This document shows, piece after piece, positions 1 to 9,420 of a stretch of 64,000 nucleotides of DNA. The notes under the pieces are model-generated. The model was given only the letters and a program-made list of their open reading frames with translations, made no database searches and was not told the origin of the DNA. The DNA comes from an uncultured Eubacteriales bacterium (GTDB lineage: Bacteria; Bacillota; Clostridia; Lachnospirales; Lachnospiraceae), in NCBI GenBank assembly GCA_900317515.1, contig ONHA01000006.1, positions 1-64,000 on the forward strand, given 5' to 3'. A program made the translations under genes and the position numbers. Position 1 is the stretch's first letter. Each line of letters starts with the position of its first letter.

Positions 1-1212
1 ACATCCGCGCGGCCGGAGGAGGTGAAAGCCGCCTTCCGCCGCACGGTGGACACCGGCATCGCTCACGGAACCGTGACGGTGCTGGTGCACGATTCGGCTT
101 TCGAGGTTACGACCTACCGGATCGACGGGGCCTATGAGGACGGACGGCATCCGTCCTCGGTCACCTTTACGCCGAACCTGGCGGATGACCTTATGCGGCG
201 CGACTTTACGGTCAACGCGATGGCCTATAACGAGGAGGCCGGCCTTGTCGACCTCTACGGCGGCATGGACGACCTGCAGAGGAAATGCATCCGCTGTGTC
301 GGAAACCCCGACGAGCGGTTTAATGAGGACGCCCTGCGCGTCCTTCGGGCGGTGCGCTTTTCGGCCCAGCTCGGGTTTGCGATTGAAAATGAAACCCGAA
401 GCGCGCTTCTTCGGCACGCGGAAAACTTACGGAAGATCAGCGCGGAGCGCATCCAGACGGAGCTGGTAAAGCTCCTCATTTCCCCGCACCCGGAGATGGT
501 GAGGACCCTCTACGAGACGGGGATCACCCGCGTGATCCTGCCGGAGTTTGACGCGATGATGGAGACGCCGCAGAACACGCCCTACCACATGTACAATGTG
601 GGCGAGCACACGATAAAGACCCTTGAGGCGATCGAGCCCGACCGGATCCTCCGGCTTACGATGCTGCTTCACGACATCGGGAAGCCGGCGGTCCGCTACA
701 CGGACAGCACGGGGAGGGACCATTTCAACGGACACGGCAAGACCGGCGCCGAGATGGCTCACAGCATCCTGAAGCGCCTTAAGTTTGACAACGACACGAT
801 CGCGAAGGTGGACAGGCTGATCCTGTACCACGACGTGAGACCGTTCCCGAAGCCGAAAGAGGTGCGGAGGACCATATTCCTTGTGGGGGAGGAGCTTTTC
901 ATTTCCTTCCTCAAGGTCCAGTGGGCGGACACCTGCGGCAAGAGCACCTTCAGGCGGGAGGAGAGCTTTGAGCGGATCCGCGAGGTGGCGGCAGTCTACG
1001 AGGAGATCATGAAGGAAAATGCCTGCCTCTCGCTCAAGGACCTGGCGGTCAACGGGTACGATCTCATGGAGATCGGCATCTACGGGCGGGAGATCGGCGA
1101 GATCCTGAACGCGGCGCTCAAAATGGTCATCGACGAGCCGGAGAAAAATGACAGGGAAGAGCTGCTTGCATTTGCGGCGAAGCAGCACCGGATGAGCGGC
1201 GGAAAGAGCTGA
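1..1212 (+). CDS. cca: CCA tRNA nucleotidyltransferase (5' end outside window)
   Basis: Adds or repairs the 3' CCA end of tRNAs in the cytoplasm. The reading frame is open to base 1 and upstream of the first GTG (22), so the gene starts before the window and lacks the nucleotidyltransferase beginning (GGxVRD and DxD would lie upstream). Visible family marks are the RRDFTVNAMAYN motif near 196-231, a GNPDERFNEDALRVLRAVRF-type segment at about 301-360, and an HD-domain motif LLHDIGKPAVRY at about 664-699, as in the bacterial CCA-adding enzymes that carry an HD domain. It is followed 93 bp later by hup. Poly(A) polymerase shares the fold, but the HD domain and Clostridia context favour Cca. Confidence 0.93.
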   Translation, partial: TSARPEEVKAAFRRTVDTGIAHGTVTVLVHDSAFEVTTYRIDGAYEDGRHPSSVTFTPNLADDLMRRDFTVNAMAYNEEAGLVDLYGGMDDLQRKCIRCVGNPDERFNEDALRVLRAVRFSAQLGFAIENETRSALLRHAENLRKISAERIQTELVKLLISPHPEMVRTLYETGITRVILPEFDAMMETPQNTPYHMYNVGEHTIKTLEAIEPDRILRLTMLLHDIGKPAVRYTDSTGRDHFNGHGKTGAEMAHSILKRLKFDNDTIAKVDRLILYHDVRPFPKPKEVRRTIFLVGEELFISFLKVQWADTCGKSTFRREESFERIREVAAVYEEIMKENACLSLKDLAVNGYDLMEIGIYGREIGEILNAALKMVIDEPEKNDREELLAFAAKQHRMSGGKS

Positions 1213-1239
1213 AAAATAGCAAAAATAGAAGCCTTTGTC

Positions 1240-1268
1240 TTGACACAGGAAGTCAAATGGCCTATATA
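1240..1268 (+). promoter_or_regulatory. hup promoter
   Basis: TTGACA at 1240-1245 and TATATA at 1263-1268 with a 17-bp spacer, followed by the HU gene at 1306. This is a consensus -35 with a one-mismatch -10. Confidence 0.8.
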
Positions 1269-1305
1269 TAGTAAGGCTTACCATATTAGAGGAGGAAGAG
1301 AAGAT

Positions 1306-1587
1306 ATGAACAAAGCAGAACTTACACAGGCAATCGAAGCAAAGACCGGTCTTAACAAGGATGACATCGATAAGGTCATCAAGGCATTCACGGAAGTTGT
1401 TGCCGACGAGCTCGCCAAGGACGGCAAGGTCCAGCTGATCGGCTTCGGTACTTTTGAGACATCCAAGAGAGCCGCTCATGAGGGCAGAAACCCGCTGACA
1501 GGCGAGAAGATCCAGGTTCCGGCTTCCAGAAGCCCGAAATTCAAACCGGGACGCAGCCTGAAGGACCGCGTTGACGCAAAGGACTGA
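1306..1587 (+). CDS. hup: HU family DNA-binding protein
   Basis: Histone-like nucleoid protein of 93 aa, the usual HU length. It shows the N-terminal MNKAELTQAIEAKTGL helix and the family signature GRNPLTGEKIQVPAS followed by SPKFKPG, the DNA-intercalating arm. The ATG at 1306 is preferred over an in-frame TTG at 1240 because an AGAGGAGGAAGAG ribosome binding site sits just before it and because 1240 lies inside the -35 box. It has its own consensus promoter and is followed by a hairpin terminator, so it can be made as a short abundant transcript. In related Clostridia hup precedes the rqcP/yabO gene, as here. Confidence 0.96.
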   Translation: MNKAELTQAIEAKTGLNKDDIDKVIKAFTEVVADELAKDGKVQLIGFGTFETSKRAAHEGRNPLTGEKIQVPASRSPKFKPGRSLKDRVDAKD

Positions 1588-1605
1588 AGATCATACAGGC
1601 ATGAC

Positions 1606-1638
1606 CGGCCGCTTTTTCAAGTGAAGCGGCCGTGTTTT
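1606..1638 (+). terminator. Rho-independent terminator after hup
   Basis: Perfect 9-bp stem CGGCCGCTT (1606-1614) / AAGCGGCCG (1624-1632) with a 9-nt loop, followed by TGTTTT. It lies between hup and rqcP and probably terminates only part of the transcription. Confidence 0.75.
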
Positions 1639-1659
1639 GCATTTTAGAAAGGAAACACG

Positions 1660-1899
1660 ATGCGCCTCGATAAATATCTGAAAGTATCACGCCTGATCAA
1701 GAGACGCACGATCGCCAATGAGGCCTGCGATGCGGGCCGCGTCACCGTGAACGGCAAGATCGCGAAAGCGTCCTACGACGTGAAGGTCGGTGATATTATT
1801 GAGATCCGTTTCGGTGAGAAGGCGGTCAGGGCGGAAGTGACGGCAGTCATGGAAACCGTGAAGAAGGAAAACGCAGCGGAGATGTACCGCTATCTGTAA
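1660..1899 (+). CDS. rqcP: S4-domain RNA-binding protein RqcP (YabO/Hsp15 family)
   Basis: A 79-aa protein that is essentially one S4 RNA-binding domain ([21 protein letters not shown], then [20 protein letters not shown]). In Bacillus, RqcP (YabO) works with RqcH on obstructed 50S subunits, supporting alanine tailing during ribosome quality control. The assignment rests on the size, the S4 motif and the position directly between hup and a DivIC-like gene. The start has an AGAAAGGAAACACG leader. The gene ends 9 bp before the next ATG, so the two are probably co-transcribed. Confidence 0.9.
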   Translation: MRLDKYLKVSRLIKRRTIANEACDAGRVTVNGKIAKASYDVKVGDIIEIRFGEKAVRAEVTAVMETVKKENAAEMYRYL

Positions 1900-1908
1900 G
1901 GAGAGCAT

Positions 1909-2220
1909 ATGGCCGGAAAGCGCGGGAGAAAAAAAGGGATTTCGAAAAGGGCGGCAATGCGGCTCCTCGCCCTTCTTTTTGCCATCGTGCTGGCGGCGGT
2001 TCTCCTCTATGGCGGCATCCGCCTCTTCAGGGATGCGCAGACAAATGAAGAACGGATCGAATCCCTGACGGAGGAGATCCGGGATGAGTCCGCGAAGGCG
2101 GATAGTCTGCGCAGCAAGATCGAGGAAGGTGTGACGGAATCCTACGTAAAGGAGGAGGCCCGCAGGACGGGACTTGCAGAGTCCGGCGACACGATTTACC
2201 GGGTTGAGCCGCAAAGGTAA
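1909..2220 (+). CDS. FtsB/DivIC family septum formation initiator
   Basis: A 103-aa bitopic membrane protein with a basic N-terminus (KRGRKKGISKRAA), one transmembrane helix at about residues 18-38 and a heptad-like coiled coil at about 43-72, then a short extracytoplasmic tail. This is the architecture of DivIC/FtsB, which bridges FtsL and FtsQ/DivIB in the divisome. It has an AAGGAGAG ribosome binding site and lies between rqcP and tilS, the position of divIC in Bacillus and Clostridia. Similarity in this family is weak, so position is the main support. The usual yabP and yabQ between rqcP and divIC are missing. Confidence 0.85.
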   Translation: MAGKRGRKKGISKRAAMRLLALLFAIVLAAVLLYGGIRLFRDAQTNEERIESLTEEIRDESAKADSLRSKIEEGVTESYVKEEARRTGLAESGDTIYRVEPQR

Positions 2221-2235
2221 CGGCGGAGGAGTCAC

Positions 2236-3642
2236 ATGCTTTCAAAGATCAGAAAATTTGCAGACGAAAATAAACTTCTATTGCGCGGAGACAGAATCGT
2301 TGCCGGGATTTCGGGCGGTGCTGATTCTACCGCGCTTTTTTATGTGCTTGTAACGCTCAGGGAGGAGCGCGGGTTTTCATTTTCCGTGCTGCATGTCCAT
2401 CACGGGATCCGCGGGGAGGAGGCAGATCGGGACGAGGCATTTGTCCTTGCGCTGGCCCGGAAATACGATGTCCCGGCGCGCTCGGTGCGGATCAATGTCC
2501 CGGAGGAGGCGAAAAAGATGGGTCTTGGGCTCGAGGAGGCCGGGCGGATCCTCCGCCGGAAGGCGCTGCTTGACGAGACGGACCGCCTTCACGCAAACCG
2601 CATCGCGCTCGCCCATCACCGGGACGATCTTGCGGAGACCGTGCTCATGAACCTCGCCCGGGGCACCGGGCTCGCCGGCATCGCCGGCATAAGGCCCGTA
2701 TCGGGGCTCTTTATCCGGCCGCTTCTCTGTGTCTCCCGGGAGGAGATCGAGGCGTACCTTGCGGACATAGGCGCCGCCTTCGTGACGGATTCGACAAACG
2801 CGGAAAATGAATACACCAGAAACCGCGTGCGGAACGAGATCCTGCCGGCCCTTGAAAAGTACGTGAATCCGAAAGCGGGGGAGCACATCGCCCGGGCAGC
2901 GGAGGAGGCCGCGCGGGCGTACGCGTACATGGAACGGCTCGCTCTTAAGAACTACAGGGCAAAGGCCCGGATCCGGACGGACGCGGAGGGAGAGCGCGAG
3001 GTGCTTCTCCCGGAGGAGCTTATTGCGGGGGAGGATCCGCTCATTTCGGGGCTGTGCGTTCGGTTTTCATTTTCGGAGATCACGGGGACGCTCAAGGACA
3101 TCACCCGGGAGCATGCAGAGAGCGTTCTTGCGCTCTTTTTAAGGGAAAACGGGAAGGAGGTCCATCTTCCCTACGGCCTTCGTGCGCTCAGGGTGCCGGA
3201 GGGAGTCCTGGTGGAGAAGCTGAAAAAGGAGGAGCCGGCTTTCGAAGAAATCCCGCTGCCGGTCCCGGGATGTGTCCGGGCGGGCGAGTGGACATTTTAT
3301 GCGGATTTTGTGCCGCAAACTCCTCAAATCCCTGAAGAAAAAAAGTATACGAAATGGATCGATTATGATAAAATAAAGGGTAATCCTGCGGTCAGGACGA
3401 GGAGGAACGGCGATTATATCGTGATCCACCCGGACGGCAGGAAAAAAACGATTTCAAATCTGATGACGGATAGTAAACTTCGGCGCAGCGAAAGAGACCG
3501 GCTGCCGCTTGTCGTGCTCGGGCAGGAGGTGCTTCTCGTCCCGGGTGTACGCACGGGAGAGTCCCTGCGGGTCGATGGCGGAACGGTGCGGGTGCTGCGC
3601 ATCAGTGCGAAAAAAGACGGAAAGGAAGAGACAAATGAGTGA
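2236..3642 (+). CDS. tilS: tRNA(Ile)-lysidine synthetase TilS
   Basis: A 468-aa ATP-dependent enzyme that ligates lysine to C34 of the CAU-anticodon tRNA-Ile, changing it to read AUA. The PP-loop SGGADST is at residues 26-32, with HVHHGIRGEEADRDE and the LAHHRDDLAETVLMNLARGTG motifs following. The C-terminal portion (VRTRRNGDYIVI, then LRRSERDRLPLVV) is the TilS C-terminal domain. It is preceded by GGCGGAGGAG. The stop overlaps the hpt start by 8 bp (ATGAGTGA), which implies translational coupling. spoIIE, often found just before tilS in spore formers, is absent. Confidence 0.95.
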   Translation: MLSKIRKFADENKLLLRGDRIVAGISGGADSTALFYVLVTLREERGFSFSVLHVHHGIRGEEADRDEAFVLALARKYDVPARSVRINVPEEAKKMGLGLEEAGRILRRKALLDETDRLHANRIALAHHRDDLAETVLMNLARGTGLAGIAGIRPVSGLFIRPLLCVSREEIEAYLADIGAAFVTDSTNAENEYTRNRVRNEILPALEKYVNPKAGEHIARAAEEAARAYAYMERLALKNYRAKARIRTDAEGEREVLLPEELIAGEDPLISGLCVRFSFSEITGTLKDITREHAESVLALFLRENGKEVHLPYGLRALRVPEGVLVEKLKKEEPAFEEIPLPVPGCVRAGEWTFYADFVPQTPQIPEEKKYTKWIDYDKIKGNPAVRTRRNGDYIVIHPDGRKKTISNLMTDSKLRRSERDRLPLVVLGQEVLLVPGVRTGESLRVDGGTVRVLRISAKKDGKEETNE

Positions 3643-4177
3643 AAAAATCAGAGTCATGATCACAGAAGAGGAAATCGACAGAAGAACCAGGGAGATCGCC
3701 GAGATGATCACCCGCGATTATGCCGGCAGGACCGTGCATATGGTGACGGTGCTGAAGGGCGGCGTCTACTTTATGACGATGCTCTCGAAGCGCATCGCCG
3801 AGAGCGTTCCCGTTGAGCTTGACTTCATGTCCGTTTCCAGCTACGGGGCTGACACGAAATCTTCCGGCGTCGTCAGGATCGTCAAGGACCTGGATGAGCC
3901 GCTTCTCGGCAAGGACGTGCTTGTCGTCGAGGATATCATCGACTCCGGCAGGACCCTCTATTACCTTCTCGACATGCTGAAAGGCCGCCAGCCCGCGTCG
4001 CTTAAGCTCTGCACGCTTCTCGACAAGCCGGACCGGCGCGTGAGGGACGTGAAGGTCGACTATACCGGCTTTGAAATTGAGGATCGGTTTGTCGTCGGCT
4101 GCGGCATGGACTATGCCCAGAAATACAGGAACCTTCCCTACATCGGGGAGGTGGTTTTTGAAGAGGAGAAATCATGA
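3635..4177 (+). CDS. hpt: Hypoxanthine phosphoribosyltransferase
   Basis: A 180-aa purine salvage enzyme that converts hypoxanthine or guanine plus PRPP to IMP or GMP. The PRPP-binding motif VLVVEDIIDSGRTL is present, with VTVLKGGVYF upstream and the C-terminal YRNLPYIGEV characteristic of this family. The frame stays open upstream to 3509, but the ATG at 3635 is chosen because it gives the standard family length and has a GGAAGAG site just before it. It overlaps tilS by 8 bp and ftsH by 4 bp (ATGA), so the three genes form a tightly coupled unit as in Bacillus. Confidence 0.96.
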   Translation: MSEKIRVMITEEEIDRRTREIAEMITRDYAGRTVHMVTVLKGGVYFMTMLSKRIAESVPVELDFMSVSSYGADTKSSGVVRIVKDLDEPLLGKDVLVVEDIIDSGRTLYYLLDMLKGRQPASLKLCTLLDKPDRRVRDVKVDYTGFEIEDRFVVGCGMDYAQKYRNLPYIGEVVFEEEKS

Positions 4178-6039
4178 GGAGCCCCGGAAGAAGTCTGCTC
4201 GTATACTTCATCATCATCGCCGCGATGCTGAGCATGTACTACTATGTCTCCCACAGCAGGAACTCAAGGGAGACATTTACCTACAATACCTTTGAGGCGG
4301 CGCTCAAAGAGGATAAGGTGGCGGAGGTCAACATCCGTCCGAGCGCGGGAAGCGCCGCGGGCGAGGTGATCGTCATGCTGAAGGACGACACCGTGCATTC
4401 CTTCTATGTCACCGACGTGACGGAGGCGGATGCGCTGGCGAGAAGCTACCCGGATGTGGTGGTGAATGTCGGCAGTGTGCCCCAGTCGAGCACATTTGCG
4501 ACCATGATCCTTCCGATCATCCTCGTCGCGGCTCTCATGATCTTCTTCTTTGTCATGATGAACCGGCAGGCGGGAGGCGGCGCCAACGCCCAGATGATGA
4601 ATTTCGGAAAAAGCCGGGCGCGCATGACGACCGGGCAGGAGCAGAGCATCACGTTCAAGGATGTGGCCGGCCTCGTGGAGGAGAAGCAGGAGCTGGAGGA
4701 GATCGTCGATTTCCTGAAGGATCCCGCCCGCTACACATCGGTCGGCGCCAGGATCCCCAAGGGTGTGATCCTGGTCGGTTCGCCGGGTACCGGCAAGACC
4801 CTGATCGCCAAGGCGGTTGCCGGGGAGGCGGGCGTTCCGTTCTTCTCGATCTCCGGCTCGGACTTCGTGGAGATGTTCGTCGGCGTCGGCGCATCCCGCG
4901 TCAGGGACCTCTTTGAGGATGCGAAGAAAAACGCTCCCTGCATCGTCTTCATCGACGAGATCGACGCGGTTGCCCGCCGGAGAGGCGCAGGCCTCGGCGG
5001 CGGCCACGATGAGAGAGAGCAGACCTTAAACCAGCTGCTGGTCGAGATGGACGGCTTCGGCGTGAATGAGGGCATCATCGTCCTCGCCGCGACGAACCGT
5101 GTCGATATCCTCGATCCGGCGATCCTGCGCCCGGGCCGCTTTGACCGCAAGGTCGCGGTGGGCATGCCGGATGTGAAGGGCCGCGAGGAGATCCTCAAGG
5201 TCCATGCGAAAAATAAACCCCTGGGCGACGACGTGGATCTTTCCCAGATCGCCCAGACGACGGCCGGATTCTCCGGCGCGGATCTCGAAAATCTCCTCAA
5301 CGAGGCGGCCATCAGCGCCGCGAGAGGCGGGCGGACCTATCTTCTGCAGTCGGACATCCAGCAGGCCTTCGTCAAAGTCGGCATCGGCGCCGAGAAGCGG
5401 AGCAAGGTGATGTCCAGAAAGGACAAGGAGATCACGGCCTACCACGAGTCCGGACACGCGATCCTCTTCCATGTGCTCCCGCACGTGGGTCCGGTGTACT
5501 CTGTCTCCATCATTCCGACCGGCATGGGCGCGGCGGGCTACACGATGCCGCTTCCGGAGCGGGATGAGATCTTCAACACCCGCGGGAAGATGCTCGAGAA
5601 CATCATGGTGGATCTCGGCGGCCGCATCGCGGAGGAGCTCGTCTTCGACGACATCACGACCGGGGCTTCCCAGGATATCAAACAGGCGACGGCGCTTGCC
5701 CGCGCGATGGTGACGAGGTACGGCATGTCCGCCCGGATGGGTCTCATTTCCTATGACAACGATTCCGAGGAAGTCTTCATCGGCCGCGACTTCGAGCGCA
5801 CAAAGTCCTACAGCGAGCGCACGGCGGACGATATCGACGCGGAAGTGAAGGCCATCATCGACAAGTGCTACAAGGAAGCGCGCGAGATCATTCTCGCCCA
5901 CCGGGATGTGCTGGACGCCTCCGCCGCGCTTCTTCTTGAGAAGGAGAAGATCGGCCGGGAGGAATTCGAGGCTCTGTTCGACGGCCCCGAGGCTGTAGCG
6001 GCCTCCGAACCGGAAACTGCAAAAATCGGAGAAATCTGA
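4174..6039 (+). CDS. ftsH: ATP-dependent zinc metalloprotease FtsH
   Basis: A 621-aa membrane AAA+ protease that degrades misassembled membrane proteins and regulators. It has transmembrane helices at about residues 8-25 and 109-128 around a short extracytoplasmic domain. Walker A is GSPGTGKT at 202-209, Walker B contains IVFIDEID, and the second region of homology includes [21 protein letters not shown] (quoted in part). The M41 zinc site is HESGH at 424-428, a Ser in place of the common Ala and still HExxH. The C-terminus is acidic and alanine-rich. It starts within the hpt stop codon. Confidence 0.97.
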   Translation: MRSPGRSLLVYFIIIAAMLSMYYYVSHSRNSRETFTYNTFEAALKEDKVAEVNIRPSAGSAAGEVIVMLKDDTVHSFYVTDVTEADALARSYPDVVVNVGSVPQSSTFATMILPIILVAALMIFFFVMMNRQAGGGANAQMMNFGKSRARMTTGQEQSITFKDVAGLVEEKQELEEIVDFLKDPARYTSVGARIPKGVILVGSPGTGKTLIAKAVAGEAGVPFFSISGSDFVEMFVGVGASRVRDLFEDAKKNAPCIVFIDEIDAVARRRGAGLGGGHDEREQTLNQLLVEMDGFGVNEGIIVLAATNRVDILDPAILRPGRFDRKVAVGMPDVKGREEILKVHAKNKPLGDDVDLSQIAQTTAGFSGADLENLLNEAAISAARGGRTYLLQSDIQQAFVKVGIGAEKRSKVMSRKDKEITAYHESGHAILFHVLPHVGPVYSVSIIPTGMGAAGYTMPLPERDEIFNTRGKMLENIMVDLGGRIAEELVFDDITTGASQDIKQATALARAMVTRYGMSARMGLISYDNDSEEVFIGRDFERTKSYSERTADDIDAEVKAIIDKCYKEAREIILAHRDVLDASAALLLEKEKIGREEFEALFDGPEAVAASEPETAKIGEI

Positions 6040-6040
6040 C

Positions 6041-8152
6041 ATGAGTGACATTAACGATATCATGAATAAAATGCGGTATGTCTCGCTGATGCGGCCGATC
6101 TTCAGGAAACGGGCCGTTTTCAGCGACGAGACCGAATCCTACCGGGATCCGGTGTGCCCGAAGCCGGGTGAGGACGTGAAGATCAGGCTGAGGACGCTGA
6201 AAAACAACGTGGACGGGGTCTACTTTATCAGCGGCAACATGCGCGAGCCGATGAAGGCCGCCTACGCGCGGAACGGCTTTGATTATTACGAGGTGACGAT
6301 CCCGGTCGGCGAGGCGCCGATCCTCTACTATTTCGAGCTGCGGGTCGAGGAGCTGGTCCTCTACTACAACAAGATGGGCATCACCCGCGACCTGACCGCG
6401 AGAAACGCCTTCCGCATCACGCCGGGCTTTTCGACGCCGGACTGGTCCCACGGGGCGGTCATGTACCAGATCTATACGGACCGTTTCCGCAACGGAGATC
6501 CGTCAAATGACGTTCTCTCCGGCGAATACTGCTATCTGAACGAACATGTAAACCGGGTGGAGGACTGGAACCGCTCGCCCGAGAGCATGGACGTCCGGAA
6601 TTTTTACGGGGGAGACCTTCAGGGCATCCTGGAGAAGCTCGATTACCTTGAGGATCTCGGGGTGGAAGTTCTCTACCTCAACCCGATCTTTGTCTCACCC
6701 TCCAACCACAAGTATGATATCCAGGACTATGACCATGTCGATCCGCATTTCGGCGTGATCGTGAAGGACGAGGGCGACTGCTTAAACTGGGAGGACCGGG
6801 ACAACAGCCATGCCTCACGCTACATCACGCGCGTCACGTCGCCGGAGAACCTGGCCGCCTCGGACGAGCTTCTGGCACAGCTCTCGGCGGAGGTCCACAG
6901 GAGAGGCATGCGCCTCATCCTGGACGGCGTGTTCAACCACTGCGGATCCTTCAACAAGTGGCTGGACAGGGAGCGCATTTACGAAAAGCAGCCCGGCTAC
7001 AAGAAGGGCGCGTTCATAGCCAAGGACAGCCCCTATCATTCATTTTTCAAATTCAACAATGAACACGCCTGGCCCTACAACGAGTTCTACGAGGGCTGGT
7101 GGGGCCATGAGACCCTGCCGAAGCTCAACTACGAGGAGAGCCGGGAGCTCTTCGACTACATCATCGGCGTCGGCAGAAAATGGACCGCGCCGCCCTACTC
7201 GGTCGACGGCTGGCGGCTCGACGTGGCGGCCGACCTCGGGCACAGCGTGGAGTACAACCACCATTTCTGGAAGGAATTCCGGAAAGCGGTCAAGGAAGTC
7301 AACCCGGACGCGATCGTTCTGGCGGAGCACTACGGCGACGCCGGCGACTGGCTGCTGGGCGACCAGTGGGACACCGTCATGAACTACGACGCGTTCATGG
7401 AGCCCGTCTCCTGGTTCCTGACCGGCATGGAGAAGCACAGCGATGAGTTCCGGGCAGAGCTTCTGGGCAACGGAGAGTCCTTTGAGAGCGCGATGCGCTA
7501 CCACATGGCCAGCTTCATGGGTCCGTCGCTTCTGTCCGCGATGAACGAGCTCGACAATCATGATCATTCGCGTTTCCTGACCCGCACCAACCAGAAGGTC
7601 GGCCGGGTGGACTATCTCGGCTCGGCGGCTGCCGGCGAGGGGATACGGCCCTACGTGTTCCGCGAGGCGATCGTGATCCAGATGACCTTCATCGGCGCGC
7701 CGACGCTCTACTACGGGGATGAGGCGGGCGTTGTCGGCTTTACGGACCCGGACAACCGCCGGACATATCCGTGGGGAAATGAAGACCGCGAGATCCTTTC
7801 ATTTTACAAGGAGGCGATTAAGCTTCACAAATCCTCCCGGGTGTTCCGCGAGGGCTCGATCAAGAGCCTGTGCGCGGCTTATCAGACGATCGCCTACGGC
7901 CGGTTCGACGAGAACGAGCAGTTCATCGTCGCGGTGAATGCAGGGGAGGATCCGATCCCGGTGGAGATCCCGGTCTGGGAGACCGGCATCACCCAGAACG
8001 AGAACATCTATATTGAGGAGGTCCTTGTGACGGACAGGGACGGCTATTCCACGGAGAGACGGAAGCGTCTGGTGACCGGAGGGATCCTGACGCTGGATCT
8101 TCGGCCCTTTGAGGCGGTCGTTCTTCATCATTCCTCAAATGAAACACGGTAA
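6041..8152 (+). CDS. GH13 alpha-amylase family glycosidase (neopullulanase/maltogenic-type)
   Basis: A 703-aa protein with no signal peptide, so probably cytosolic. An N-terminal beta domain (about residues 35-135, CBM34-like) precedes a GH13 barrel. Conserved regions are DGVFNH at 295-300, the nucleophile Asp394 in GWRLDV, the acid/base Glu429 in LAEHYGD, and Asp508 in DNHDHSRF. It probably opens alpha-glucans or cyclic maltodextrins. The ATG comes 1 bp after the ftsH stop with GGAGAAA upstream, so it is likely read from the ftsH transcript, an unusual partner. An insertion between the YDIQDYDHVDPHFG segment and the next conserved region lengthens the barrel. The exact substrate cannot be read from the sequence. 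Confidence 0.88.
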   Translation: MSDINDIMNKMRYVSLMRPIFRKRAVFSDETESYRDPVCPKPGEDVKIRLRTLKNNVDGVYFISGNMREPMKAAYARNGFDYYEVTIPVGEAPILYYFELRVEELVLYYNKMGITRDLTARNAFRITPGFSTPDWSHGAVMYQIYTDRFRNGDPSNDVLSGEYCYLNEHVNRVEDWNRSPESMDVRNFYGGDLQGILEKLDYLEDLGVEVLYLNPIFVSPSNHKYDIQDYDHVDPHFGVIVKDEGDCLNWEDRDNSHASRYITRVTSPENLAASDELLAQLSAEVHRRGMRLILDGVFNHCGSFNKWLDRERIYEKQPGYKKGAFIAKDSPYHSFFKFNNEHAWPYNEFYEGWWGHETLPKLNYEESRELFDYIIGVGRKWTAPPYSVDGWRLDVAADLGHSVEYNHHFWKEFRKAVKEVNPDAIVLAEHYGDAGDWLLGDQWDTVMNYDAFMEPVSWFLTGMEKHSDEFRAELLGNGESFESAMRYHMASFMGPSLLSAMNELDNHDHSRFLTRTNQKVGRVDYLGSAAAGEGIRPYVFREAIVIQMTFIGAPTLYYGDEAGVVGFTDPDNRRTYPWGNEDREILSFYKEAIKLHKSSRVFREGSIKSLCAAYQTIAYGRFDENEQFIVAVNAGEDPIPVEIPVWETGITQNENIYIEEVLVTDRDGYSTERRKRLVTGGILTLDLRPFEAVVLHHSSNETR

Positions 8153-8167
8153 TGATGACGCTCACAG

Positions 8168-8197
8168 TTGAAATACCGGATATAAGTGTGGTATAGT
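8168..8197 (+). promoter_or_regulatory. Promoter of the FKBP-like lipoprotein gene
   Basis: TTGAAA (8168-8173), 18-bp spacer, TATAGT (8192-8197) with an extended -10 TGG directly before it. Confidence 0.6.
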
Positions 8198-8253
8198 TAC
8201 AGATATCTGTGATACGGGAAGACATGAGGTCTTCAATATAGAGGAGGATGTGT

Positions 8254-9354
8254 ATGAGAAAGAAGTTGTTTGCCGGACTTATGGCGGCAGTCCTGGCTCT
8301 TTCGGCCTGCGGGGGCGGCGCCGGCAGCCGCGCGGAGGATCCGGCAGCGGAATCTGCGGCAGAGGGAACCCCGGTGACGGAGGATACGATCGAGAGCGCG
8401 GGCGTCAGTGCGTTTATAAAGCTTCCGGAGTATAAGGGAATCGAGCTGACCCGCCAGACGGATCCGGTCACGGACGAGGAGCTTAACGAGGCCTACCAGA
8501 AGGACCTCAACACCTACAGGATCGGCGTTCCGGATCTGGAGATCCAGGACCTCTTCTGGGTCGAGATGGATTACGCGGGAACGATCGACGGACAGCCGTT
8601 TGAAGGCAGCGCGGCCAACAACTACGCGCTTAAGATCGGGACAGGCATGTTCCCGACCGAGTTCGAGGCACAGCTCATCGGCCACAAGCAGGGCGAGCAG
8701 GTGAGCATCACCGTCACATTCCCGGAGGATTACACCAACCGGGAGATCGCGGGCAAGACAGCCGTCTACGATGTGAATATCCTGAAAGTCAGCGTTGCGC
8801 TCGGCGAGCCGACGCAGGACTGGCTGAACATCTACTTCGGCGGCATCTCACTCGATGAGTATACGGCTCAGAAGCGGGAGGAGATCGCGGCGACCAAGAC
8901 CTCCGATTCCGACAGCGCGCTCATGACGGACGCCTGGTACAAGGTATACGATCAGGCGGAAGTCATTCAGTATCCGAAGGACCTTCTCGACACCTGGATC
9001 AAGTACAGCGAGGACACCTACGCGAGATACGCGGCCAACTACAACATGACCTACGAGAAGTTCCTCGAGGAGTACGGGGTCTCCAAGGCCAGCATCGAGC
9101 GGAACGCGAAGGAGTATTCCAAGACCTGGATGGTGGCGACCGCCATCATGCAGAATGAGGGGATCCTTCCGGGCAGCGAGGTCTACAACGCAAAGCGCAG
9201 CGAGCTCCTGAAGGGTTCGGGCTATCCGTCCGAGGATGCGGCGACCGCAGCCGGCATCACCGAGGAGAATATCGACATGACGACCCGCTATTATCTGGCT
9301 TCCCAGATCATTTTCGACAATGCGGTGTTCACGGACGGCTCTTCCGAGGGCTGA
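8254..9354 (+). CDS. Trigger-factor/FKBP-like lipoprotein
   Basis: A 366-aa exported lipoprotein. The signal peptide MRKKLFAGLMAAVLA ends in lipobox LSAC with Cys19. After an acidic, Ala/Glu-rich linker comes a region resembling the trigger factor FKBP domain and its surroundings (IGTGMFPTEFEAQLIGHKQGE and VTFPEDYTNREIAGK, quoted in pieces), then a helical C-terminal part like trigger factor. A role as a surface peptidyl-prolyl isomerase or chaperone is inferred. An ATG at 8248 is in frame, but the GAGGAGG site at 8241-8247 abuts it, so 8254 is the better start. It has its own promoter and a strong terminator, so it is a single-gene unit. Confidence 0.85.
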   Translation: MRKKLFAGLMAAVLALSACGGGAGSRAEDPAAESAAEGTPVTEDTIESAGVSAFIKLPEYKGIELTRQTDPVTDEELNEAYQKDLNTYRIGVPDLEIQDLFWVEMDYAGTIDGQPFEGSAANNYALKIGTGMFPTEFEAQLIGHKQGEQVSITVTFPEDYTNREIAGKTAVYDVNILKVSVALGEPTQDWLNIYFGGISLDEYTAQKREEIAATKTSDSDSALMTDAWYKVYDQAEVIQYPKDLLDTWIKYSEDTYARYAANYNMTYEKFLEEYGVSKASIERNAKEYSKTWMVATAIMQNEGILPGSEVYNAKRSELLKGSGYPSEDAATAAGITEENIDMTTRYYLASQIIFDNAVFTDGSSEG

Positions 9355-9377
9355 ATAAGGAAAATAAAGTGATGACG

Positions 9378-9419
9378 GCCGCGCCGGAGCGAAAATGCTT
9401 CCGGCGCGGCTTATTTTTA
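9378..9419 (+). terminator. Terminator after the FKBP-like lipoprotein gene
   Basis: Perfect 10-bp stem GCCGCGCCGG (9378-9387) / CCGGCGCGGC (9401-9410), lengthened by inner AGC/GCT pairing, then a T-rich run 9411-9419. Confidence 0.9.
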
Positions 9420-9420
9420 T

